Source: Rhyacophila brunnea
Taxonomy: Eukaryota > Arthropoda > Insecta > Trichoptera > Rhyacophilidae
Length of the DNA: 64,000 nucleotides
NCBI GenBank assembly: GCA_022495005.1
Contig: JAGYXB010000070.1
Span: forward strand, 248,001 to 312,000
Reading direction: 5' to 3'
This document shows positions 36,923 to 50,066 of the stretch, piece after piece. A program made the translations under genes and the position numbers. Position 1 is the first letter of the stretch. Every line of letters starts with the position of its first letter. Under the pieces are notes generated by a model. It saw nothing but the letters and a program-made list of their open reading frames with translations, did not search any database and had not been told where the DNA came from.

Positions 36923-39507
36923 CAATTTACATGTAACCAAAATTTCTGGACACGCTCAGTTCTAAAATGGTTGAATGGGTAAATTCTCAAGCTATAATGC
37001 GTTAAGACTGTAATCTCGTTAATGTTTGAAAATAATGTATTTATGCTTTCAATAATTTTCAATTAATCATCCTACTATCCATTATGCTATAACTTATCAT
37101 CTACTAACCCATATTACTATACGTACCTATTAGTTATTATTAGTCGTAAACAAAAAAACAAAAGAAACACTTCGGTACATTATTTTCACTTCGAGAGGAG
37201 CTTTTAACGTAGCGTTTGAATTTATGGCATAATATTTACAACGACCATAAACTACGTTAACGGTTTTATTTTCCATTTCTGATCTATTTTAATCTTGCCC
37301 CCATAAATCTTGAAACGGCAAAACATGCCCCGGCAGTACAGCCTGTAATAGATATGTCAATATCTTTTGTGAACATGTTATATTATTATTGAAAATACTA
37401 TTCATATCGTTACTCTTTCAGTCAGAGGTCGCGAATGCTATTGCGTGAAATAAAAATATATTAACCACCTTATTACAATAATATGTTCAATCAAACAATT
37501 TTCATTCATTTAGACTTTGTTATTTCATTATAATTCAATACATATTTTTACAACATTATATTATTAATAAAATATGAAAAATTCTATAAAACATATTTTT
37601 TCGTCATTAGCTATTACGATTTTAACACCATTATTAATACTAATGTTTAAACTTAATTATGTACCAAATAAAACACAATATTATGTAGTACCAGTACCGC
37701 TTATTTAAATATTAGTCAGGACCAGTTTCGCCCGCTTTAAATGGACATTGTCAACTGGTAAAGAATATACAATACTACAGATTATTATACTAGTATTTTT
37801 TTACACAGCTTAACATTTTTACCTACTGATTACCCAAAAGTAAACTGAAAAATTCTACCAAATGGTTTTTGAAGCTAATTTTCTGTAGTTTTACCTGACG
37901 ACATAATTTGTGATTTGTCTTGTAATTTTAAATTTTCATTTGTCTTGAAATAGCTGTTGACTAAACAAAATAATTTTATTAGAATTTGATACTATTAACA
38001 TTATATTATTGGAAAATTAATATTCTACCAAATATAATGCTATTTTTTCTCATGCTTTTACTATTATGTATACATTCAGAGTTATTCGTTTGGTTACAAT
38101 ACTTTCATGTACCCACCCATGCGTGTGATGGTAGCTGGCTGCTCTAGCCGTTTTTTAAAACCTTTAGACCTTCAACCCCTGTGAAAAAATGCGTTAAAAT
38201 AATGATGAATTACCCTCAAAACTGCATCTCACGTCTTTACATAACGCTGCACGTACGCTATACTTTCATGATCATGAAACAATACATCGCTGACCTCGTG
38301 CGCAGACCAGTCTACCTTGTAAAGCGGTAGTGAGCCTTCGTGAGATTTATACACTATACTATAATACTATATTAATTAAACACATTTTTTAAATTAAATA
38401 ATGTATTGATTTTATTAACTTAGGATAACAATCATCTATAATATTATAAATATATTAAACACCCTAATGTGTGTAACTAATGTTTACGTTCCGTAATTAC
38501 ATAATATGCATGTGAAATATGGATCTTCAGTCAAGAAGACCTCCAGAAACTTACAATTGGAGACCACCACAGTATAGAGAGGTTTCAGTAGTGGATAAAT
38601 GTATGCTAAGATGAACAATTACATTAAAAAGAATGACATTTTACGGAGAAACAATGAACTTTTCTGCATTTTCTTTGTCAATTATATAAAAGATAATAAG
38701 CTAGGTTTCTCGTCTATGATAAGAGGGATCAAAATGAATAAAATAAATAAAAATTTACGATTTTTTTCTATGTAATTCATTGATTATTCATCGCACTTAA
38801 CTATTACTATTATTGTGGTAATGGACATTGGTATTCACTGGGCGCTGTTGATTAGTACTAAACTATGTATGTATGCTAAAACCTTACTACCGCCATCTAG
38901 TAGAAAGTAGAAATACCAGATCGTAAATTCATTAGTTGATATAACAATACCGTGAGAGTTTCACGAACTACCACGTTATGTTATATTGCGTTACGTCAAA
39001 CTTACATAGTATAAACGTTTATTGTATATTATTATATTCCCGCAACAATACCCGTCCGCACAGCTGTGTTATTTTCATATAAATAGTTACCTATTGAAAT
39101 TTGGTTATGAATATACCCTGTAGACGAAAACACTAGACGTACCTCGGCTGGAAATCTACAAGTAATTAACTAACCACGTAAAGTGCTTGTTTACAATGGC
39201 ATAAAGGTACCTCTGTAATTCAGTTAGGTTATAAACGAAAGTGTGGACACATTAACTCGATTTTCAGGATATTAGAATTAAATGAATTCAACCTATAAAC
39301 AATCCATCAATTTCGCATACTTTCAACACTGATATAATAAGAAATACTTTTCCACAATTATTTGATTAAAAAAATACCTGGCAGAATTGTAATAGATGTT
39401 TACTCTTCAAGAAAAGAAATTTTAATGAATAATAGATAAATTCATTGAGAATAAAAACAGTCAAAATATCTGTTTCTTTAAAAACACTTCAAAATTTTAT
39501 ATAAATT
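36923..39507. other. AT-rich non-coding stretch
   Basis: No gene or defined element recognised. The segment near 38100-38340 is slightly GC-richer but has no motif I can name. Confidence 0.35.
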
Positions 39508-39925
39508 TCGGGTCAGGACCTTGTGACTGAGGATCGTGATTGACCCCACTGCTCTCGGTAGTCTTCGATACCCAAAGCTTGTGTCAGAAGAAGACCCGTG
39601 GCACTCATTAATAGGTGCAACCAACTGGAGCATCTAATGTTTGCTTTAATATTCGGATGCGAAATGTTTAAAAGACAAGACGACGCGTAGGACACAAACC
39701 GACACTAACGATTTTAATAATAATTATAACTACGCACATTCAATAAACACGTCTTATGGATACGACAGGTTGCAATAACTTATAGGTGGAACACCCGTAG
39801 TTAGAGTTGCGTTTCACTAGACAAAAATATCTGGGTGTGGAGGATACGTGATTGAAACGATGAGAAGCTATTAGTTGTATTCAGGGTAAATACGGAAGTC
39901 AGTGGCACTGTACAAAAATCTATAC
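39508..39925 (-). mobile_element. Retroposon 3' end, family D (copy 1)
   Basis: Colinear with 60065-60480. Shared blocks: GAGGATCGTGA, then GTGTCAGAAGAAGACCCGTG, then GTTTAAAAGACAAGACGAC, then GGAAGTCAGTGGCAC. The orientation is inferred from copy 2, whose end carries a CTTCTTCTTC run that reads as a GAAGAAG tail on the minus strand. No protein frame is preserved. It is most likely a LINE 3' region or a SINE. Confidence 0.6.
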
Positions 39926-40655
39926 TTAATAAAAATTATTATTGGATACTTTTTTTTGAGATGGAGCCCCCATATCGTTTTTATATGTGCGCGCCTGATA
40001 CACGCTAAACTCCATTTAGTTAGCCAATAAGTAACGTTGTTTTCTTTTTTTGTAAATGCACGCACGCCGATAACATATTGTGCTTTATTTATTGTTTAAA
40101 TATCAAACTTTTAATTAATGCCAATGCTTTCCGAGCTTATGTTATATAATTATTATGCAACCATTTTTGTACCTATTCATATTTTTTAACTTTCACTCAT
40201 ACGTTCTACTTGCAAAATATTTATTTATCTGATGGCCCGTGCTCAACGTTTAAAACAATGCAATAAATATTATTTTCTACGTATCACGCTTTTGGTTAAT
40301 CATAAAGAATATTATATATTGTTAGATGTAAAAGACGATTGTTTTTTTTTTGCGTTGGCTGTACTTTAAAGTCTTTTCATAATATTGTTGTCCTACCAAA
40401 TCGTCAGACTCACCATAGAGACCTATTAATTAGGATAAGATTAGATTATTCCTAATTTAAAAAAATATCTACAATCATGATCATATATACATAATGTGAT
40501 TTCCTTATATCTTCCTTAACATAATACTTACCACTACCGATGTAACCATAGAAAATACATTATAATTATACGAACGATCAATCATAGTTGTTTTATCTAA
40601 TCAACGCATATTATGTTATCATCTTCCATAATATATCCACTGGGAAATTGTTCTG
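39926..40655. other. AT-rich non-coding stretch
   Basis: Nothing recognised. The 40588-40839 frame runs into the left end of a hAT-like element and is not treated as a gene. Confidence 0.35.
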
Positions 40656-40663
40656 TTTACCCA

Positions 40664-41075
40664 CAGTGGCGGGCTTAAGGACCTTTGTTTTTGATTTTGA
40701 ACCCCCCCTACGATTAAAAAATAAAATTAAAACTCTAAATTTCAACTACCAACATACATACTTAGTAAAAATATCAATGTTTATCATTGCCAGATCACAT
40801 CCTGTTACTAATTATAATTATTATTTAAGATGTCAATAATGGCACATAATAATATCAGTGGTTTATTTTTTGTGTACATATATGTAAGTATTTGTTTGAG
40901 TGGTTATGTTATAGGCCCCTTTTATTTTAGTTGCTAGGATTTTATTATGCTTTGGTTATTTTTAAGATTATGGTATAATTGAATATTAGATTACTGGTTT
41001 GCCCAGTTTCGACGCCCCCTTTCAAATATTCTGACGATTCGATTGCTTCATCGGCGTCAAAGAAAATTGTCGCTA
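40664..41075. mobile_element. hAT-like element (CAGTGGCGGG end)
   Basis: 412 bp starting CAGTGGCGGGCTTAAGGAC. The octamer TTTACCCA lies immediately before it (40656-40663) and again at 41076-41083. The right end reads TTGTCGCTA, only a weak complement of the left end, so either it has decayed or the duplication is coincidence. CAGTGGCG ends are shared with the element at 60634. Confidence 0.5.
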
Positions 41076-41280
41076 TTTACCCATGTAAAATCAAAACATG
41101 CTAAATGAATAAATTCATCAGTATTAAACTTTCTTTTACCATAGGTGTCCGTAAATATTCCAATATTTTATGAAAACACCTATTTCCAAAATTAGTCGAT
41201 TAAAAATAATGTTTAGATTTGTTTTTAAAAAACCGATATTGGTGTAAGTACATTAATTTTACCACACTTGTCTTCTATGT

Positions 41281-41450
41281 ATGTCACTGCGTAGCATAGA
41301 GGTAATGCGCGGATGGGGCGTAAACCCGGGAGATGCAGGGTTCGATTCCCTGCCGGGGTGGCTTACTTTTTTCAAAAAAGATTTTTTCTATTGGTTATAA
41401 TATATTCTCTCAGAAAGTGTTTTTCAAAATTATGTATGTTCAATACTTGT
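41281..41450 (+). mobile_element. SINE family B copy (tRNA-derived)
   Basis: The head contains GTAGCATAGAGGTAATGCG (A box region) and a very good B box GGGTTCGATTCCCTGCC, then GGGGTGGC. The body AAAAAAGATTTTTTCTATTGG and 3' block TTTTTCAAAATTATGTATG followed by TTCAA are shared with 47596-47795. The anticodon stem does not fold cleanly, so this is a SINE rather than a tRNA gene. Confidence 0.7.
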
Positions 41451-42369
41451 CTTCATTTAATTCCCATCTACTTGTACAAACATGTATTAATCTAAGTCGG
41501 TGAGTTGGTATTCACCATAATATAATATTAATAAAAAAAAAAATACTAAGTATACATGTTTCCCTCATATTATGACCTTTATCTAGGATATTGGTATTGA
41601 ACACTAAGTGATCGATACATTTCATAAATAACCATGAATCATCACAAAGTAAACGTTGAACCTCTTTATAAAAAATACACTTATTGAATCAATCAGTTAC
41701 AACAACAAGATGTATGTATGTTGGTAAAAGAAAACATAATCAAAGCAGATATTTCGTGTTGACCTATCACATTGCAAAATGTCTTCGCCAATCCATTTCA
41801 TTTCCCCGTAATCAATAGAAATTCAAATTGTTAGTATCGTGCTCCCAAGTGCTTCTCGTATTATTAAATGTAATAATATTATTACCTATATAATATTGAG
41901 CTTCTGTGGGAGAGTGGTGACCTTTTATTATTGACCCACACTGACCCAATAAATCTTTCTGGTATTATCTGATATTATTTTTGTTTTGTAATTTTTACTT
42001 TATTTTATTGTGTGTATCAGGTCGATCGATTGGTCATAAATCTAGTGAAACTTTTTCAACTGTTTTTTTTGTTGTTTAAAAAAATATGTGTTCATAAGTG
42101 TGCCAGTTAAACTCTAAAAAAACATTTTTTTTTCATATTAGATGCTAGTTTTGAATAGGCAATGCTCTTCTTTTTGAACCTTTCCTTTTAAAGTTTTTTG
42201 TACAATCCAATGGATTAAGTACTTTTTATGTAATAATCTGATAACACACTGTTGCCTAACTCATGTTTTGAAATAAATATATTCAGCTAGCGTTATGCAG
42301 AAAGAAACCAGTCTACAAATTCGAAAAAAAATGTTGAGTATGGACATCATAAGTATGATTTTTTCAATT
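41451..42369. other. AT-rich non-coding stretch
   Basis: Nothing recognised. Confidence 0.35.
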
Positions 42370-42600
42370 ACTTAAATATCTTATTATTCAACGAATAATT
42401 CACAACATTTAAGAATGTAACATTCTTTTTGTTGAACATACATAATTTTGAAAACACTCCTAAGAAAATATATAACCAATATAAAACTTATGTAACGATA
42501 CTTATGACTTATGTAACAATACTTATGACACCCAGCAGGAATCGTGCATGCGTCTCTTGGGATTCGCGCCCACGCACATCGACAATACACACGTGAGTTT
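42370..42600 (-). mobile_element. SINE family B copy with internal 22-bp duplication
   Basis: Minus strand: a diverged tRNA-like head with B-box-like GCACGATTCCTGCTGGG, the body, then AAAATTATGTATGTTCAA, AATGTTACATTCTTAAATG and GAATTATTCGTTGAATAA, the SINE B 3' end seen at 47700-47795. ACTTATGTAAC-ATACTTATG occurs twice in tandem at about 42487-42530. Confidence 0.65.
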
Positions 42601-44727
42601 TGTTTAGAAAAAAAATATTTTTGCCCATAAAACATTAAAAGAAATTTTATTATACATATAAAATACACTACCAGTTTTTGGTGTCAAAACACATTTTCTT
42701 TTGCATATTCCATCGTTCCAATTGACTCGACATCAAAAGCTCATATTTTTATACTGCAAAGCTTACTAATTCGTTCATATTCCGTCGTTATAACGGACTT
42801 AAGTAACTTGCTAACGAACTCAATGACGGCAATTCATTATTAGCATGTTGATGACAAAGAGTGCCGCCGCTAATTGTGAGCCCTCGGGCCATAATCACTT
42901 GCCTGAAAAGAGTTTTTCTTTTGGTCGAAGTATTGCAACTTTCTATGGTGCGAATTATGTATTCTACACAATATTATAGTCATGTTCGTGAAACAAATAC
43001 GTTAGCTACAAAAAGATATGTCTTCAAACGTATTTCATTATAAAATTAATTACTCCAATAGAAAATATTTTAACTGTCTCAAAACTTTTCTTTAAATTAA
43101 TATACATAAGTTCATAAATTGCAATGCTAAATCTTCTTCTTTTTGTTTAACTCGATTTATGAATAAAATTAAATACATACGAAATATTTAAAGGTATTTT
43201 TGTATTTTGACATCCCACTATATACTGCAGTATTTTCTTGTACTGAAGCATTGTCGCACTCCATCATTACTATGGCACCGAGTGAACTAGTATGTACATA
43301 ATTATAGTTTTTTTTTCCATTCCATACTTTCTTATATTTCATTATATTATCACGTCGAGACATGTTCCACCTACATTTTCCAGATTTTGAAGCCTTGTAT
43401 GCGCACGGGTCTTTTACGCAGGTTACAATTTTAACAATATCAATTTGAAGTCGAACGATAAACGCACTGGAAAAATAGATATTTATGATAATATGTTGTG
43501 ATTGTCTATAAAAATAAAAGGGAATATTTTTCAATGTATGAAAAGGGTTTATTGGAAGGTTTTAGACGAGATTCTGGCTATTTGTTAATTAATTAATAAA
43601 TAATAATTTTACATACGCAACGAATTTTCCTTGACAATAGAACGATTGGAAGACTTTAGGTGACCTTTTTCTATTATTTTACATGAGGCATGTTCCATAA
43701 ATAATAAGAATTGAGATATTTTTGCTTACAGACATGGATCGGCTTTCCACCTATACATTATTATCATGTTTTAATCATCTTATTATCTGTTATTGTGTTA
43801 TGGTGGTTTACATACACACATAAGTAAGTTGATACTGATATTCGAAGCAGTAAAATAATTACTAATATATTTTTTTTACAATCTAGGTATCATTAATTTA
43901 TCTAAATTTTTATATAACATAAACCGAAACTGTCGTGGGTACTATCCTAACGATTTACGTCGCGGACACAAAACGATTGTACAAATTGTCATTTCTAAAA
44001 ATACAAAACCCTTACAAAAACATATTTCCGCTCTGACAAATTAACACTCCTCGTTTTGTGCATGGCCCCTTATAATTCCATCGCGAACCCGTAATACTAG
44101 ATACTGTGTTTATTGAGACGTTTTGCATACTGGCATGGGCATTGTTTTATTATTTCTGCTCAGAGGCGTGAAGAAATTTGCTCAAAATAATGATCACCCT
44201 TTCGCCCCTTTTCTACCCCTAGGCCATATTATTATTCGAATCCAACCAGCATTCGTCTCCACACATTTTTTCTCAGTCCTAATATTTAGTGTAACGAAAT
44301 TATATTATTATTACATTTCATCTTATCTAACTACTTATTCTGTAAACAATAATCTCTAATAATTATTTTTAGCACGTTTTAATTAAATTAATTGCTCTAA
44401 ATTAAATAATCTTAATCGATGTTTATTCACATTATTTATTCTCTGTTTTCTTTTTTTACTTGTGTCAATATCAATGCATTGAATACGAAATAAGACCCGT
44501 TGATCGGGGTTAGTTGCTATCACATAAAAAACATAATATTATTTAATTTGATTAATGTTTTGACCTCAACGTTATATTTCGCTTTCTTATATTATTATAT
44601 TTCGTTAACTTTAATAACAATAACATACCTACTTATTTAAAGTGTATGGAAATAACATTGTTTTTCATAATTGACTCTACAAATCTGTGTGTAGTTACAA
44701 GAAAATGTTAGCAATTTGCTTAGCTTA
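42601..44727. other. AT-rich non-coding stretch
   Basis: No gene recognised. The 121-residue frame at 43169-43534 (-) is the longest here but shows no known motif. It is preceded by no promoter I can see, and its composition is ordinary for the region, so it is not called. Confidence 0.35.
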
Positions 44728-44765
44728 CTGAGTCTATTCTATGCAGTAATTATAGAATACACTGA
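44728..44765. repeat. Tiny hairpin resembling F1 ends
   Basis: CTGAGTCTATTCTATGC is followed after a few bases by ATAGAATACACTG, which looks like two F1 termini fused with no interior. It may be an internally deleted remnant or chance. It abuts the 3' end of the LINE-1 fragment. Confidence 0.4.
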
Positions 44766-45445
44766 ATACAGTCTTCTTCTTTTGCCATATCCGCCCCTTA
44801 ACTGGAGCATATGGACACCACGCGGCGCCTCCAAGAATCCCTGTCGCTCGCCAGTCTTCTTGCTTCGTTCCAGGTCAAACCGGAATCCGGTCGGCTTGAA
44901 GAACAGGCAAGCCAGGTTGAAGTTCTCTTCTGGCACCCGCAGCACGTGGCCGAGCCAGGTCCAACGTCGCCACTTCACTTTCAGCATGATGAGAGGCTGA
45001 TTGGTGCGTTCTCTTATCTCCTCGTTGCTCCTAAAGTCATACCACCGCACACCCAGTATTCGTCGCAAACATCTGTTTCGAAGCTCAGTATACGGTTGCT
45101 CTGAGCCTTCGTAAGGTGCCATGATTCGCTACCGTAAAGCAGCACCGTCAGAATGCAAGCGTCGAATAGGCGGCATTTGGTTTTGACCGAGTACAATCGT
45201 GAGTCCCAGACATTCCGCATCGAGTTGAATGTTGCTCCAGCCATTCCCATTCGGATAGCGAGCTCTTTCTGCGAAATGCCATCTACCGTACCGTCTATGT
45301 GTACCCCCAGGTACTTGAAGCTGTCGACGCTCTCGATGTTTTGTCCGTCGCTAATCAGAGGGAAATCTGGATCAGGACAGGTGCTATTACACAAGACATT
45401 GGTTTTCTTCGCGTTGATTTTCAAACCAACGCAAGAGGAGTAAGA
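44757..45445 (-). pseudogene. LINE reverse transcriptase C-terminus, family 1 (5'-truncated, frameshifted)
   Basis: The minus strand from about 45445 encodes the thumb and connector end of a non-LTR retrotransposon reverse transcriptase: GLKINAKKTNVL, then DSFKYLGVHIDG, then TVLLYGSESWHLTK. The frame shifts near 45080, within the stretch encoding SFE / RCLRRILG, and continues in a second frame with RILGVRWYDFRSNEEIRERT and RRWTWLGHVLRVPEENFNL. This order (KT-V, F-YLG, LLYGSE-W, R-RILG, WLGHV-R) is typical of LINE proteins of the endonuclease/reverse-transcriptase type. The 3' end is purine-rich (AAAAGAAGAAGACTG). The catalytic YADD region and endonuclease are absent, as expected for a 5'-truncated insertion. 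Confidence 0.88.
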
Positions 45446-47407
45446 ATACAGTAATCAATAATATTGATTATGTGATGTATAAAGTATATAATATGTATGT
45501 AATGTATTAATAAAAAGAAAATTACAAAAATAAAATCACAATGTGGTAACGGGGTTGAATTGTAACGGAACACCATGAATAGGAATACCTTATATCCAAT
45601 TTATTTACGGTACGCCACCTTCTTTCTCATGTACAAAGGACAAAATAAACGATGGGGTAGCACCCTTAAAATTAAACAGATTCCGTCGTATTGTTGCAGT
45701 GGTTATTTCTATGTTCTTAATTCATTACAATTCCTATTATCCATTCGATGTACGTACGTACATATCATTAAAAGTTGCATTGTAAATTTTTTAATGATTT
45801 CTATTAATTTTAAATAGTATGCACATGGTGATAGGTGATACATGTATGTATCTAATATCTATATATTATATTACTATATACTGTACACTGAAAAATTAAA
45901 TAATTTTATTATTGATGGTCGGACACAATTTTTAGAAAATATCCAATTTTAATGAAGCTATAAAGTATAAACATACCATATTCACGTAAGGTTTGATAAT
46001 CATTCGGAGCGGTGCCGAACAGGAGAAAACGATGCTACACCCTTAAACTGTAAATACAGTTGATAATATCAAACGTAAAAATAACAACACTCGCCCTGTT
46101 TAATTACTGCGCACTACAATAAATCGCATCTGCGCATGTTCAAGGTAAAATTTTATTATTCCAATACATTATCTACCTGTCAATTATATATATTAATGTT
46201 ATATAACACTTAATCATCTACGTGGTTTAGTAATCATTGTAGCCGGTTTCGTCCGTATTTTACAATACTCTAATAAGTATTAATTTCAACAAAAACTGGT
46301 TTTTTTAGTTTATCGTTTTCGTCCACTGACTTCACAGTTAGATAATATGGATCTTAGCCACCTCACGAATAGGTTTCTTATCTGGTTTTTTACGAGAAAT
46401 GTATGTTAGTTATTTGCTCAACTTAATAAATTCACAAAAACACAATGAAATAATTACATGTAAATTTGCCAAACACGTGATTTCAACCATAGACGACATC
46501 ATCATTGGACTGACATACCTATTATTATCTGTCAGAAATACATCGAGGTGCAGGGAGTCACTTTATTAGAATATTAATAGTAAATTATAACCGATTACGA
46601 TGATGTAATAATAAGAACATTGTATGCTAAAATAAAATTCATGACTAAATTTATTTCATTGTTTTCTTTGGTGATCATTGTAATATAAATTATTTGCACA
46701 ATAATCAATTGGATCAAGTCAGCCGTGCAAAGCCGTTATTTGTAATAATAAACTTACTTTCAATATATCTATTCACCAATGAAAATTATTTTTATGTGTA
46801 GGAATTCAGAAAGCGCAATCTATGTTGGTTTTTGCAATCGATTACTTGTATGCAATATCTATTCTTTTTTATTGTTTCAATGCAGTCTGTATCTGAGCTG
46901 TATCTAGCGTTATAATTAATGTATTCGGCGTTTCTAGGCGATAATTCATTATTTAAAATATACTTTTATGATGTATCGACAAAACAGAGGTCTTAAAATA
47001 TCTTATTATCTGGTAAAAAATTGAATTATTTTGTTATAAAAGTGATGTTGTCTGTTTGATATTATTGTAGAAATTCGTACATTGTTAATCTTGTCTAAAT
47101 GGCGAAAGTAAATCATTATCTATAATGTATATATATATATTTAAGCATCCTTGAAATCCAGCAACGGAATTATCACCTACTTACTCTCTTTCTTAGGTTT
47201 TATTGCCTGACTATCAGTAAGGTAATAAACGAAAGTTGGCTTCAAAGACTTGTTCTATGTCAACTGGATTTTGCATTTTTATCTTATTAATTTGTTATCT
47301 GTGTTGAACCTTGAACCAATATAAATATATATTTATGATATTATATGAGTGTCATGGTACTCGTAATCCAACACTTACGTAAACTGTTGTCTAGCAGCAT
47401 TATTACT
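45446..47407. other. AT-rich non-coding stretch
   Basis: Nothing recognised apart from a lone CCGGTTTCGTCCG motif near 46242 and a short TA repeat near 47128. Confidence 0.35.
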
Positions 47408-47560
47408 TATAACTAAACATTTTGAACATACATAATTTGAAAACATCTCATACATATACATATATAAAAAAATGTTTTTAGAAAAAAATATGACACACAA
47501 CGGGACTTAAAACTGCCGGATTCGCTGGTACATTATAACTCAATTTGATAAGCATTCCAT
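47408..47560 (-). mobile_element. SINE family B copy (diverged)
   Basis: Minus strand: B-box-like GCAGTTTTAAGTCCCGTTG, then TTTTTTTCTAAAAACA, then ATGAGATGTTTTCAAATTAT and GTATGTTCAA, matching 47596-47795. It ends near 47408. Its head faces the head of the next copy, so the two form a head-to-head pair about 35 bp apart. Confidence 0.6.
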
Positions 47561-47595
47561 GTAAGAACTACTAGTTAAAATCGTCATAATTAAGT

Positions 47596-47795
47596 AGGAT
47601 GTCCGTAGCTTAATTAGAAAAGTAGACTGGTGGGAATTCAGCGGTTTCAGGTTCAAGACCCCTCGGATGTTGTATTTTGTATTCTAAAAAAGATTTTTTC
47701 TAATGGGTATTTGGATGAGATGTTTTCAAATTATGTATGTTCAATTATTATAGAATGTTGCATTCTCAAACGTTGGGAATTATTCGTTGAATAAA
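47596..47795 (+). mobile_element. SINE family B copy (best preserved)
   Basis: The head starts GGATGTCCGTAGCTTAATTA (A box TAGCTTAATTAGA), with B box AGGTTCAAGACCCC and closing CGGATGTTG, which can pair with the start. The body has AAAAAAGATTTTTTCTAATG, then GAGATGTTTTCAAATTATGT, and ends ATTCGTTGAATAAAAG. Non-coding Pol III retroposon. Confidence 0.75.
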
Positions 47796-50058
47796 AGAAA
47801 TAGTGTATTAAATTAAATTTTGCTTTTCACGTCAAATGGACAACTGCAAAAGCTCCATGAGTCGCAGTTTTGTCATTCTGGATTGTTAATGTATCAAGAT
47901 GAAAAAACAAACACATTGCGCTGTGAAAAGTTAAAAGCAAAATGATGTTTCTCGTTTGTCCCCAGCATTCCTTTATTTTAGGCGAATGCACCGAATTTAC
48001 TTTATCATTTAACACTGCTGTACCGGTCTTGTCGTATGGTAACGCAGAATGATAATATCACAGGTTTTAAAGGTCAAATTCGGCGGGAGGATGGTGGCCG
48101 CCAAATATGCGGACGCGAACTGCATAATGCCTTGCCCCATTGTTTTCGAGCCGTCCCCCCTTATCGAGAAATGCATAATCTATTGCATTATTATCGCTGT
48201 ATTTCTGTCGCGTTTATAATAAAGCTATTTATTTGCATCGAAATAATAGGGTTGTGCAAAATAAAATAATAGCACAATAAAAAAATATCGAAAGTAGGTA
48301 CCATTATTGGTAACTTGCTTTTTCAATAATAATTTTACTGCAATAGTAACCAGAGACAGTGACGATTTTCTTCGACACATATGACCCAATCTTTTAAAGG
48401 CCCCTTTTTAAATTTTAAAAGGGGGTCTCGAAACAGTTAAAATTAGTCATACAATAATAACTAAGATTCACGAAATAATGCATTGTGTCATTATAATATG
48501 GCATCTTCTTTCATTTTCACACAATGATATTTTATAAGGGTTGACAACAAAAAGATATAAGTACCCAGTACTTACACCAAAATGACTTATTTATTTGACT
48601 ATACTTTCCAGAGCGCTACTAAATTAATGTTTTTTGCTGCCTTGTATAATAGAGCATCGTCCTAAAACTATTGCTACGTAATATTCGTTGAATTTTAAGT
48701 TCATCACTAATGTTTAATCACTTTTACAGCAATTTTAAATAAATTAGCTAATTCTCTTGTTTAACATCAATTTATATGTGATTTGTCCAATGGCATGCAC
48801 TAATTTTGTGCTTAATATATATTTTTTTGTTAAAATAATGCCTCACTTAACGACTTAATAATGACTTCATTTTTTTTCTTTTATCACTCTCTCTTTACTC
48901 AAATTGGGTAATGAAGTAAAAAAAGTTCGTTTAACCAATTTTTATGGTTAACTTTTTTTGTGTATAAAAATAATAACTATCATTTAAATATACGTTAAAT
49001 AAAATAGGTAAACTATTAAAAAGAACGCGTTTCGAATTAATTTAATTTATCTATAAATGAGATTTTTTACATAGACAAAAATAATGTCCTTACTTTTATA
49101 ATAGTCATCATTTTATCATAATATACGTAGAGATGACGGTGTATTTTTATACAGAAATACTATTACATATTTTGTCAGGAAATTCGAAGAGTCGACAATA
49201 CCCATTATGATACCTACTATTTTCATTTTTTTAAACGAACGAACTGTCGTAAGACCGTGTACCAATAGCATTCCAAAAGTAACTGCGTTTTCTTGCACTG
49301 AATGATCATGATATCAAAGGGTAAAATTCAATAATTCACTCCGTGAGATCACCTACAAAAGGTGAGTCTCTACTTCTGAAACAATGGGATGTGGACTCGA
49401 ATCCCACGTCAATTCACATTTTGTTTCTTCATTACCTGTTTGGACCCAGAGTGAATCTCCAACAAATATTGCTTGTAAAAAAATGTTAAGAAACGTTTTA
49501 TACGATTGTTAGTGTCAATGGAAAAAACCATCCCCTAAAATTACGCGTATACTTTATTCACAAATAGAACGTAGGTACAACCCTAACATAAAATTAGGTT
49601 TGATTTAAGTAAAACTGATGAAGCGATCATCGCCCTATCGATTGGTATTATTATCATAACATCTGCTCGTCATAATTTTCGCCCCAAATGACGTCACAAT
49701 TGAAAAAATGGGCCAAACTGCATAACAGACAATGACCCGTAATGTACGATATGAAGGCAGTGGCGTGCCTGGGTGCAATTATCGAAATAGGGTAACATTC
49801 AATAAATATATAATTTCGGTATAAACCTATTCAATATATTTATGAGTCACTAATAAAATTAGTAGCCGTGATCAGACTTGGGATATTCATTCATCTCATT
49901 TAATATGGTGAGAGAAAAGCTACTAGACATACAATAAATTAGTAGGTACTCAATATATAGTTTAATACATAATGTTATTAATCAAAGTTTAATTGACAGG
50001 TTATTCAATAAATACGGCATACTAGCAATTCGTATATTACATATCCTCATTTCCAAAT
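47796..50058. other. Non-coding stretch with a GC-richer island and a SINE A relic
   Basis: A GC-rich block at about 48060-48170 (GGCGGGAGGATGGTGGCCGC, ATATGCGGACGCG) is flanked by AT-rich DNA. Its frame (48036-48269, +) has no recognised domain. A segment at about 49340-49470 is listed as a SINE A relic. CAGTGGCGTGCCTGGG at 49758 resembles a hAT-type end without a partner. Nothing else is identified. Confidence 0.35.
49340..49480 (+). mobile_element. SINE family A relic
   Basis: B box GGACTCGAATCCCACG followed by AATTCACATTTTGTTT and TTTGGACCCAGAGTG, the order seen in SINE A copies at 31478 and 62976. The A-box part is eroded and the 3' end is not recognisable. Confidence 0.5.
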
Positions 50059-50066
50059 GTTATAAC

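Noticed and set aside
41281..41363. Possible tRNA gene
   Set aside because: Good B box but no sound acceptor or anticodon stem, and the 3' body is shared with other SINE B copies.
43169..43534. 121-residue open frame on the minus strand
   Set aside because: No motif, no promoter or splice context, and composition like the surrounding non-coding DNA.
44716..45443. Plus-strand frames at 44716, 44811 and 45153
   Set aside because: Shadows of the minus-strand LINE reverse transcriptase fragment, which alone shows family motifs.
49758..49790. CAGTGGCGTGCCTGGG as a hAT end
   Set aside because: No complementary end or octamer duplication found nearby.
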